This document shows positions 1 to 5,392 of a stretch of 5,694 nt of DNA, piece after piece. Position 1 is the stretch's first letter. Every line of letters begins with the position of its first letter. Source of the DNA: Ruminococcaceae bacterium UBA5396 (lineage in GTDB: Bacteria > Bacillota > Clostridia > Oscillospirales > Acutalibacteraceae); assembly GCA_002410715.1 (NCBI GenBank), contig DHOG01000152.1, positions 1 to 5,694 on the forward strand. Reading direction: 5' to 3'. The translations under genes were made by a program, and so were the position numbers. The notes beneath the pieces are model-generated. The model did not search any database and was not told the origin of the DNA. It worked only from the letters and a program-made list of their open reading frames with translations.

Positions 1-925
1 ATCCATATAAATTTAAATTGTTTTTACTATTAATAGTTACAACACTTCTGTTGATTTCTTGCGCATTTCCAAGAGAGACGTCTTGGAGCAATAGTTTTAT
101 TAGTTACTTTAACCCAAGTCAGACTATAATCGAAAAAATGGATCGAGCCATTCAAAACGTTGACAGTGAATTAGATACTGATACGGTTACTGTTCGGGTA
201 AATCAAACATTAGGGGACCAGAAAACGATTTTTATTTCTATTGATGTAACGTTTCCGGATGATGTTAATTTGAAATCAATTTTATCAATGAGTAATAGTA
301 GCAATGCTGGGGTTCAGATAATGCCAGAATCCGTTAAAATCATTGAAGATAAAATTGATTATAAGGATGTTGAAGGACATAGCATGGCTCAAGTTACTAG
401 CGTATATGGTAAGGACGTCCTCAACGGAAACACCTCTGTTTATACCTCGAATATTAACTTGGAGAATAACTCGATTTCATATATTATTTATTTTGATGGA
501 GACAATGTATGTTTTGACGGTAGAGAAATAACGCTGCTAATAAGTGATTTCGTTCAAAATTGCGGAGGGAAAAAAGAAATAATTTCTCAAGGGCCTTATG
601 TAGTCTCCAGGTTACCAAAAAACGAAGGAGAAATACTTTCCTTTGACATAAGCACCGAAGATGGAAAAAATATTGGCTCTTTTATATTATCAGCTTTTTC
701 TTTGCGTGCAGAACTCTATTTATCTGATTATAATTCTGCCAATGAACTTTTGCATTCCGTAAACTTGTTCTTAAAAATGGGGATGTATTAGAGTTTAACG
801 GCCCATCAAGTGTTAGCTTCGAACCTGCGACTGGAGCCGGAACAGTAAAAGTGGTATTTCAAAATATTTTAGATTTAGAGAACGTGGTTTTATTACAAAT
901 TGGTGGGTATGCCATCAATCTATGA
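1..925 (+). pseudogene. Secreted lipoprotein, possibly DUF4179-like; 5' end off window and frameshifted near its 3' end
   Basis: The reading frame is open from the left edge, so the true start probably lies outside; the TTG at 18 is only the first possible start inside. The N-terminus is a hydrophobic stretch ending in the lipobox L-I-S-C (Cys encoded near 60-62), which predicts export and lipid anchoring. The mature part is rich in beta-type segments. The segment around 180-260 (VRVNQTLGD, then FISIDVTFPDD) resembles the extracellular domain of DUF4179 proteins found with Firmicutes anti-sigma systems; that assignment is tentative. The frame ends at TAG 789-791, but the next frame continues seamlessly from about 773 (KNGDVLEFNGPSS...) to TGA 923-925, adding about 50 sensible residues. 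One A missing from the A5 run at 773-777 would explain this. It could be a real mutation or a sequencing error. The region is AT-rich compared with 940-1860. Confidence 0.6.
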
Positions 926-1032
926 TTTATTATATTTGCACTAATTATTAATGAAACGTATGCGGGAGCATATGGGGCCGGGTATCTGATGTGCTCAAAC
1001 AGCTTGCGGAGGTCGTGGCGCTATAACGGCAG

Positions 1033-1065
1033 CGGGGAGCGGCGGCAATCTGCCTCCGCTCCCCG
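1033..1065. repeat. GC-rich inverted repeat (hairpin) in intergenic region 926-1132
   Basis: CGGGGAGCGG at 1033-1042 pairs perfectly with CCGCTCCCCG at 1056-1065. A further GCA/TGC step lies inside after a 2x2 mismatch, leaving an ATC loop. Neither side has a T-run, so it is not a textbook intrinsic terminator on either strand, although it lies downstream of both convergent flanking genes. The rest of 926-1132 holds no supportable gene. Confidence 0.7.
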
Positions 1066-1132
1066 TAATATCTTATTATGCTTATGGGCTCGTCTCTTGG
1101 GGTAAAGGTAAATGGTAAGACGGCAAGTATAA

Positions 1133-1858
1133 TCAGATGACTTTAGCAATCAACTGAACAAGATTAAAATACTTTCCGCCCTCGGCCTCCATCATTTTGA
1201 TATCGCTTACGGCATAGGGATTAGGACTGGTAAGCCATTCATCCCATGCCTGTTTGCAACAGTTCATTTCGCGGATATCCACGATTTCAATACCCTCTGC
1301 TTCGCTCCACAAATCCTTCCACCAAGCAAGGGAGCGTATAGTCCTTGCCACCTCATCACTCCAGAACGGCTTCATTTCATCGGGAACATTTTTCCCGAAT
1401 TCGTATTTTAGGCCGGGAATAGCCACGGCGATATAGCCGCCTTTTTTCACGAAAGGAACGAGCGACGGGAGCATTCCCGCCGTATCACCGAAATAATGAT
1501 AGGCGTCCACGGAGAACAACAAGTCAAAATATCCGTTTGCGAAAGGCAAGCCTTTGGTCGCGTCTACGGAAATCGGAACAGTCTTATCATTAACCTCGAT
1601 AGACTGAAAACGCTCATAGTTTTCGGTTGGCGAAATCCATAGGTCGGCAGCAAAAACGGACGCGCCGTATTTTTTCGCTAACAAAAGCGTGGAGAGGCCG
1701 CACCCACAGCCGAGGTCAAGGATTCGCATATTCTCATCGATGTTCAGGTGCGACGCCAATTCCTCCGCTACGCGCATGGCGTTTGGCCCCATCATAGTGG
1801 CTTTCAGAAACTCTGCATTTTTATCGTTAGACATAAACTGGTCGGTAAATGAATACAT
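1133..1858 (-). CDS. Class I SAM-dependent methyltransferase, complete, 241 aa
   Basis: A Rossmann-fold methyltransferase that transfers a methyl group from S-adenosylmethionine to an unidentified acceptor, expected in the cytoplasm. Motif I, ILDLGCGCGLST, is at about residues 46-57 and forms the SAM-binding glycine loop. The acidic residue ending strand 2 is in VFAADLW (D72). ISVDATKGLPF (96-106) matches the adenine-contacting segment. FDLLFSVDAYHYF (111-123) is the motif IV region and KKGGYIAVAIPG (138-149) the post-motif strand. Length and architecture match the UbiE/Methyltransf_11 type of small-molecule enzymes; it lacks the Erm rRNA dimethylase arrangement. The ATG at 1858 is supported by AGAAAGG eight bases upstream. 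Base composition is more GC-rich than its neighbours, consistent with separate acquisition. It has its own promoter about 210 bases upstream and a structured leader with an intrinsic terminator, so expression is probably conditional. The substrate cannot be read from sequence. Confidence 0.87.
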   Translation of the reverse strand: MYSFTDQFMSNDKNAEFLKATMMGPNAMRVAEELASHLNIDENMRILDLGCGCGLSTLLLAKKYGASVFAADLWISPTENYERFQSIEVNDKTVPISVDATKGLPFANGYFDLLFSVDAYHYFGDTAGMLPSLVPFVKKGGYIAVAIPGLKYEFGKNVPDEMKPFWSDEVARTIRSLAWWKDLWSEAEGIEIVDIREMNCCKQAWDEWLTSPNPYAVSDIKMMEAEGGKYFNLVQLIAKVI

Positions 1859-1866
1859 AAATTTTT

Positions 1867-1873
1867 CCTTTCT
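1867..1873 (-). promoter_or_regulatory. Ribosome binding site of the 1133-1858 methyltransferase
   Basis: On the minus strand AGAAAGG sits 8 bases before the ATG at 1858, which fixes the start. It lies downstream of the leader terminator, so it is transcribed only on read-through. Confidence 0.7.
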
Positions 1874-1897
1874 ACTTTTGCCTTATAGAAAGAAAAC

Positions 1898-1922
1898 AAA
1901 AAAGCACAGTATATCACTGCGC
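1898..1922 (-). terminator. Intrinsic terminator inside the methyltransferase leader (attenuator candidate)
   Basis: On the minus strand GCGCAGT, loop GATAT, ACTGTGC, then six Ts. The seven-base stem has one G-U pair. It lies 40 bases before the start codon and downstream of the only convincing promoter, so transcription of the gene must read through it. This placement is what one expects of an attenuator rather than an end-of-operon terminator. Confidence 0.65.
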
Positions 1923-1961
1923 TACAAACTACACCATTATAAAAAATGATGTTCGTTCAAT

Positions 1962-2038
1962 CTGTAAGGCAGTTTTTTACAACACAAATAAGAGCAGAAC
2001 AACTGCTCATTTCATGCGCTTAACCGAAATCCTTACAG
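1962..2038 (-). promoter_or_regulatory. Leader RNA with complementary segments and internal hairpin
   Basis: In the minus-strand transcript CTGTAAGG (2038-2031) is perfectly complementary to CCTTACAG (1969-1962). Between them is a compact hairpin, GAGCAG-TTGTT-CTGCTC (2008-1992). The downstream arm is flanked by ACTGC, which can also pair with GCAGT in the 5' arm of the terminator at 1898-1922. A second near-complement of the CCTTACAG arm, CTATAAGGC, occurs at 1888-1880 just before the ribosome binding site, with one mismatch. The segments therefore allow competing folds that could include or exclude the terminator. The pairings are visible in the sequence; the switching is inferred. Confidence 0.5.
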
Positions 2039-2050
2039 GATGACCGACAT
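2033..2050 (-). CDS. Putative five-codon leader peptide MSVIL
   Basis: ATG TCG GTC ATC CTG TAA lies about 20 bases after the predicted transcription start. Its last codon and stop fall inside the CTGTAAGG arm of the long leader stem, the position where a stalled ribosome would block that pairing. Short leader peptides placed this way are known upstream of erm, msr(D) and other ribosome-targeting resistance genes. The Shine-Dalgarno sequence is weak (AAAGAG about 11 bases upstream), and an ORF this short can occur by chance. Confidence 0.35.
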   Translation of the reverse strand: MSVIL

Positions 2051-2075
2051 CAACACACCGCTCTTTCTTTCATTT

Positions 2076-2104
2076 ATTTTATCATGACACGAACGTTATG
2101 TCAA
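2076..2104 (-). promoter_or_regulatory. Sigma-A-type promoter for the methyltransferase leader
   Basis: On the minus strand a perfect -35 TTGACA (2104-2099) is followed after exactly 17 bases by TAAAAT (2081-2076). Transcription would start near 2069, giving a 5' leader of about 210 bases before the ATG at 1858. Such a long leader is consistent with RNA-level control. Confidence 0.75.
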
Positions 2105-2149
2105 TGTAAAGAATCGCTTTATCTGCACTTTGGCCCGAAGTTACAGGGT

Positions 2150-2186
2150 TTGGGGCTGGCCCCAACAAACACGACTTTTCGTGTTT
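2150..2186. repeat. Two adjacent short hairpins
   Basis: TTGGGGC/GCCCCAA (2150-2156 with 2159-2165) is followed directly by AAACACGA/TCGTGTTT (2167-2174 with 2179-2186, loop CTTT). They lie between the leader promoter at 2076-2104 and the end of the membrane-protein gene at 2263, so on the minus strand they could end transcription from that gene. The T-tracts are short, so termination is only a possibility. Confidence 0.6.
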
Positions 2187-2195
2187 TGGCCGCAG

Positions 2196-2244
2196 GGCAA
2201 AATGCAAAAAATCCGCGAATGTATTGACATTTGCATTGCTTGCC
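2196..2244. repeat. Long bulged hairpin downstream of the membrane-protein gene
   Basis: GGCAA-AATGCAAA (2196-2208) pairs with TTTGCATT-GC-TTGCC (2230-2244): 13 base pairs with a two-base bulge and a 21-base loop. It begins about 20 bases after the stop codon of the minus-strand gene at 2263. The role is unknown; 3' end formation, or a protein-binding site of a mobile element, are the options. Confidence 0.55.
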
Positions 2245-2262
2245 AGCCAGCGGCAAATGAGA

Positions 2263-2577
2263 TCAACCTTTGCGATCTTTAAATAATTTAATTAAAAAAT
2301 AAGTTAACCAAGCTATAATAATTCCAATCAGGGCAGCAGTTGCCATTGTGCTAATCGATATCGCATCTGTCAAGGCATGATCATAAATTCCTTGGGTATC
2401 ATTTTTATAACTAAATATGCCGAAAAATCTCGCTCCTGCATAAATAAATGCGATCAAATCGATAATAAACGGAAGGACTTTCCAAAATAAATGTTGTGTT
2501 TTAAAGCATACAAGTATCTGCAAAAACAAAGTAAGAAGAAAAGGCATTAAAAGCCTACCCGTCAGTATCGTTATCAT
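2263..2577 (-). CDS. Small hydrophobic membrane protein, unknown function, 104 aa
   Basis: I do not recognise the family. The protein has three predicted membrane helices at about residues 3-25, 32-53 and 76-98. A polar loop between the second and third (SYKNDTQGIYDHALTD) and a basic tail (KLFKDRKG) suggest a cytoplasmic C-terminus. The ATG at 2577 is preceded by GAAAGGG with a 10-base spacer, a good Clostridial ribosome binding site. No clear -35/-10 pair is present; an extended -10 (TGCTATAGT) about 40 bases upstream of the ATG is the best candidate. It is oriented like the methyltransferase at 1133-1858, but that gene has its own promoter and three inverted repeats lie between them, so they probably form separate units. 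The hydrophobic pattern and ribosome binding site argue that it is a real gene. Confidence 0.6.
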   Translation of the reverse strand: MITILTGRLLMPFLLTLFLQILVCFKTQHLFWKVLPFIIDLIAFIYAGARFFGIFSYKNDTQGIYDHALTDAISISTMATAALIGIIIAWLTYFLIKLFKDRKG

Positions 2578-2587
2578 ATCTAACTTA

Positions 2588-2594
2588 CCCTTTC
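2588..2594 (-). promoter_or_regulatory. Ribosome binding site of the small membrane protein
   Basis: GAAAGGG on the minus strand, 10 bases before ATG 2577. It supports that start over the internal Met at residue 11. Confidence 0.55.
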
Positions 2595-2785
2595 AAATCT
2601 TGTTCAACTAACTATAGCACATTCTATAATGATAAACACGTTGCCATATTATAACGGATGCAAAAAAGAGTTTTCTGTGACGCTGGCTAACTTTAAATTA
2701 CTGTCCGGTTTCTCCACAAATTTCATCTCCTATATAACGAAGAATCATATATAAAGGCAAGTATGTAATCGCATTAAATTTAGAA

Positions 2786-2817
2786 GGAAAAAGGTTGGGT
2801 TAACCCGACCTTTTTCC
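2786..2817 (-). terminator. Terminator hairpin overlapping the stop codon of the methyltransferase fragment
   Basis: A 16-base arm at 2786-2801 pairs with 2802-2817, with one T-G position and the palindrome GGGTTAACCC at its centre. The arms end in A5/T5 runs, so it could work on either strand. On the minus strand its 5' arm encodes the last residues (GKRSG) and the TAA at 2802-2800 of the upstream gene, so coding and termination overlap. In 2578-2785 I see nothing else supportable apart from upstream signals of the membrane-protein gene. Confidence 0.7.
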
Positions 2818-3285
2818 AGCGAAGCTGTAATTCAGCACTTGCTCACCGCTGCGAAAATAATTTTCATAAATGCCTCCTTTTGTTACAATGCCGGATGTGT
2901 ATTCAGCTTCTTTGATAAAACCAAGTTCTTCAATTTGCTTTTTGACGGAATGAATCTGAAAATTCGGTCTGAAATCAACGGGAACCATGTTGTCCGGGCT
3001 GAAATTCTGGAAGATGATATATGAACCCAGCAACTCAGCCTCTGTTTTCAGTAACCACTCAACTAACCTTAGTAAAAATTCTCTGTGCTCAAAGCTAAAA
3101 TTACTTGTTCCTATAAAATCATATAAAACATCTACGGATTGGGTTTTCAGGGGAATTCGGGGGAAATCACAGCAGATAAAAAGGATTCCTTTTCTCTTTT
3201 CTGCTTTTTCCAAAACCCCTTTTAAGAACCGTAACTTTGCAGGGTCGTAGTCAGCGGCGATATAAAAGGCGTCTTCGGACAGAGG
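2800..3285 (-). pseudogene. C-terminal fragment of a second SAM-dependent methyltransferase
   Basis: The frame is open upstream of the first ATG (3213), and the extra residues EDAFYIAADYDPAKLRF fit the family, so homology runs to about 3285 before breaking off. FYIAADYDP matches the strand-2 acidic motif that binds the SAM ribose. FICCDFPRIPL and SVDVLYDFIGTSNF match the later adenine-contact and motif IV strands. Motif I, the glycine loop, is missing, so the fragment could not bind SAM normally. The tail (NYSFAGKRSG) resembles Clostridial proteins in which a MerR-type DNA-binding domain is fused to a methyltransferase; that is a weak impression. It is truncated exactly where a CHAP fragment begins on the opposite strand. 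The 3' end is intact, with stop and terminator in place. No function is expected in this form. Confidence 0.7.
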
Positions 3286-3289
3286 GCAA

Positions 3290-3498
3290 TGGCAGGACAG
3301 AGACTACACCCCCCACCCCGGCGACATCATCTTCTTTGATTGGGAGCCGGACGGCGAATGTGACCATGTAGGCATAGTTGAAGCGTGGCTGATGGAAAGG
3401 TCAACACCATTAAGTGCAGCTCCGGCGATTCCTGCCGCAGACGCTCTTATGACCTTGGCAGCGTTAAAATCTATGGATATGGAGTACCGGCATATTAA
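3290..3498 (+). pseudogene. CHAP-domain (NlpC/P60-like) wall hydrolase, C-terminal fragment with a frameshift
   Basis: The frame from 3290 reads WQDRDYTPHPGDIIFFDW, then CDHVGIVE, the hallmark second half of a CHAP amidase/peptidase, including the catalytic His in DHVGIV. After GIVE the frame must shift by one base (between 3383 and 3388) to continue as ADGKVNTIKCSSGD, RRRSYDLGS and YGYGVPAY, ending at TAA 3496-3498. These are typical C-terminal CHAP motifs (net effect of one lost base). The N-terminal half with the catalytic Cys is missing. In Tn1549-like conjugative elements such hydrolases are secreted and open the peptidoglycan for the transfer channel, so this is probably a relic of such an element. 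It is dead twice over, by truncation and by frameshift. Confidence 0.75.
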
Positions 3499-3516
3499 AC
3501 GGTAAAAGACCACAAA

Positions 3517-3568
3517 CCTCCGTTGCGCTAAAATAGGATTACAATCCTAATAACGGGCAAAACGGAGG
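3517..3568. repeat. Nested inverted repeats, one arm resembling a Shine-Dalgarno sequence
   Basis: CCTCCGTT (3517-3524) pairs with AACGGAGG (3561-3568). Inside lies TAGGATT-AC-AATCCTA (3534-3549). The right outer arm is a strong Shine-Dalgarno sequence 13 bases before the ATG at 3582, so the fold would hide it. That ATG opens only a 24-codon frame, so no working gene is served today. In 3499-3690 I find no other supportable gene. Confidence 0.5.
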
Positions 3569-3690
3569 ATGCATATAGGAAATGACAATTTTTACATTGA
3601 AGAAACAGACATACCCACCTATACGGTATTTCTTGCAGCGGAGCCTTTATCTGTAACAAGGCTTGAAGTATATCATTGAATAAAGGGTAA

Positions 3691-4434
3691 AGTTATTGTA
3701 TCCTAGCAAAGAAGCTTAATGTATCCATTGACGTTGTCAGAGATGCAGCCTCGCAAATAAGAGACCTTTATCCTTACCCGTCTTTCGGCTGTAGTTCGCC
3801 GGATACAAATTTCTACATCATGCCTGACGTTCATGTTGATGTCGTTGACGGTCGTCTCGAAGTTTCACTCACAAATTCTTTTACGCCATATCTGAATATC
3901 AGTCAAGTCTATCTCGACCTTTACAGGCACACGACTGATTATGACACGCGAATATATTTGGAAAAAAATCTCAGCAGCGCCAAGCAGTTGTTTAATAATG
4001 TATCCGCCAGAGAAAGCACGCTTTTAAAATGCGCAAAAGCAATTACCGAGATTCAGCATGATTTTTTCACCAGCGGCTCCTCTTCCTTAGCACCCATGTC
4101 TCTGGCCGATATCGCAAGCAGTGTTGATATGAGTCTTTCTACCGTGAGCCGCACTTTCAACGGCAAGTATTTGCAATGCAATCGTGGAGTTCTACCCATA
4201 AAATCATTATTTTCAAAAAAGATGGGTACAAATTCTACTCAGAACATATCCTCCAACAGGGTCATCTGTCTATTGCAGTCCATAATAGATAATGAAGACA
4301 AATTCTTCCCTTACTCCGACGCCCAATTATGCACAATTATTAGAGATAACGGGATCAATATCTCCAGACGTACAGTTGCCAACCTGCGCGAATCGCTGCA
4401 TATCTCAAGCTCTCTCATCAGAAAACATAGATAA
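3691..4434 (+). pseudogene. rpoN: Sigma-54 (RpoN), C-terminal half only
   Basis: Sigma-54 directs RNA polymerase to -24/-12 promoters under AAA+ activators. The frame is open from 3691 and already matches the family before the first ATG (3820): LAKKLNVSIDVVRDAASQIR and NFYIMPDVHVDVVDGRLEV are core-binding-domain sequence. Counting from that ATG, YLEKNLSSAKQLF (46-58) and KAITEIQHDFF (73-83) lead into the helix-turn-helix LADIASSVDMSLSTVSR (95-111) and the family motif GKYLQCNRGVLPIK. The RpoN box reads SRRTVANLRE (182-191), against the consensus ARRTVAKYRE. The protein ends at its natural C-terminus (TAG 4432-4434). Region I, which contacts the activators, and much of the core-binding domain are missing. 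A TAA at 3688-3690 closes the frame, though KGK-like residues in another frame just before hint at a further frameshift. The ATG at 3820 lacks a ribosome binding site, so the fragment is probably not expressed. Confidence 0.83.
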
Positions 4435-4645
4435 TCTCAACACTCTTCTTGCCAAAAAAATTGTGACCAAGTTGGTCACAATTTTTTGTTGGTCTGCCTG
4501 CTTTCCTATCAAGGGCTTCCAGCTTCATCTTATATGCAAACTCTTTTTCCGACGGCAGGATGGTTTCTCTCTGCAAATTGGAATCCACCATTACCAGAAT
4601 GGCGGTATCGTCGTCCATCTCCCGAACAATTGCTGGTAGCGGCAA
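4432..4645 (-). pseudogene. parB: Internal fragment of a ParB-family partition protein
   Basis: The minus-strand frame reads PAIVREMDDDTAILVM, VDSNLQRETILPSEK and EFAYKMKLEAL. This is the conserved ParB/Spo0J stretch found in plasmid and conjugative-element ParBs of Clostridia. It continues through AGRPTKNCDQLGHN to GKKSVEII and then leaves the family. ParB binds DNA sites and, with a ParA ATPase, segregates the replicon. The N-terminus with the GERR-type motif is missing, as is everything from the helix-turn-helix onward. The apparent ORF extends to 4418 only by running into the end of the sigma-54 piece. A TTG at 4645 opens the ORF but is not a credible native start. The orientation is opposite to the pieces on both sides, so the fragment was inserted or inverted. 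It contains the palindrome at 4455-4487. Confidence 0.8.
4455..4487. repeat. Perfect 15-bp inverted repeat with A6/T6 ends
   Basis: AAAAAATTGTGACCA (4455-4469) and TGGTCACAATTTTTT (4473-4487) are exact reverse complements around a three-base loop. A long stem bordered by A and T runs on both sides can act as a bidirectional intrinsic terminator. It sits 20 bases after the sigma-54 stop codon, but it is also coding sequence within the parB fragment (KNCDQLGHNFF), so its origin is unclear. It could have been a ParB operator instead. Confidence 0.75.
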
Positions 4646-5372
4646 GCAGGTTAGTACTTAAAAACACACTAGAATTCACAAAGATTATTGATGAAGTTGA
4701 GTATAATTTTGGTACAACACTTTATCTTGACGAGCCGCATCAAGGCGATGATGGTATATCATTGAATTGGCTATTGAATGAATTTCAAGAACCCACATAT
4801 CAAGCATTTAAAGCTCCTAAAACTGTGTTATTAATTGAAGAAACTGTGGGAGAAACGGAAGTAACATATGCTATAACCTTTGTTAGTTCATATTTCAGAA
4901 TAGATAAATTTTATGATAAGGATTTTGGTTTTAAATTTGCATCACGCATGGAGTATACAAATGTTAAAACAACTACTCTAACAGCACCCAACCTTAACTG
5001 AAGTAAAACCGTTAATACTTATATCAATTATAGTGAACTCGATTTCAATAGTGGAAAATCTTTCGCAAAACTTAAAGTAAATGCAAAAATTGGAGAAGAT
5101 TTCACTATATTCAAAGCTGCAATTTAAATAGGCAATTCAATATGATTTAATATCGATAATGAAACTATAGATGGTATTTTAGATGTTATCTTATATATTG
5201 AAGAAATACTAAAAATACCAGATGAAAATGCAAGATACAAAATACCCCTGTTCCAGCTTGTTAAAGATGACACTCTGTTAGTTACGCTAAATCAAAACAT
5301 TGACTAAGTATTAACCCAAACATTATTAGGCGATAAAGTAGAATGAGTTGCGCAAATTGCAAAAGCAGCTTT
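4646..5372 (+). pseudogene. DUF6119/TIGR04141-like gene, truncated, with five in-frame stops
   Basis: The frame downstream of the parB piece fits the sporadically distributed TIGR04141/DUF6119 family. LVLKNTLEFTKIIDE resembles its N-terminal strand, TVLLIEETVG-YAITF its next conserved block, and KDFGFKFASRM its FGLR-type signature. The same frame continues past TGA 4999-5001 with coherent sequence: NTYINYSELDFNSGKSFAKL, then FNIDNETIDGILDVILYIEE and YKIPLFQLVKDD. It is broken again by TAA near 5126, TGA near 5141, TAA near 5305 and TGA near 5344. No frameshift is needed, so decay was by base substitution. Only a few N-terminal residues are missing on the left, but the C-terminal half is gone beyond about 5372. 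The biochemical function is not established; the patchy distribution suggests an accessory or defence role. Assignment rests on remembered family motifs. The region is very AT-rich. Confidence 0.7.
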
Positions 5373-5392
5373 ACTCTATAATCCTATCATGA

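Noticed and set aside
343..531. 62-codon plus-strand ORF
   Set aside because: It lies wholly inside the lipoprotein frame and has no recognisable motif or ribosome binding site.
972..1023. Short plus-strand frame ending SDVLKQLAEVVAL
   Set aside because: It looks like a helix at a protein C-terminus, but about 23 codons without a family match is too little to call a gene remnant.
1254..1436. Plus-strand ORF opposite the methyltransferase
   Set aside because: Antisense shadow of a well-supported gene.
1689..1949. Plus-strand ORF over the methyltransferase start and leader
   Set aside because: Antisense shadow; low-complexity translation and overlap with regulatory elements of the other strand.
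1935..1965. TATAAT with an upstream TTGAAC on the minus strand inside the leader
   Set aside because: The spacer is only 13 bases; the promoter at 2076-2104 is far better.
2839..3250. Two overlapping plus-strand ORFs (2839-3024 and 2987-3250)
   Set aside because: Both are antisense to the second methyltransferase fragment, whose motifs are clear.
3304..3513. Minus-strand 69-codon ORF
   Set aside because: Antisense to the CHAP fragment, which has recognisable motifs on the plus strand.
4292..4639. Plus-strand 115-codon ORF across the sigma-54/parB join
   Set aside because: Out of frame with sigma-54 and antisense to parB; no coherent protein.
4486..4645. N-terminal extension of the DUF6119-like ORF to the ATG at 4486
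   Set aside because: This part is antisense to the parB fragment; the family resemblance begins only at about 4646.
4646..5372. Genetic-code reassignment to explain in-frame stops
   Set aside because: Both TAA and TGA occur in the frame, and the intact methyltransferase and membrane-protein genes nearby use TGA as a normal stop.
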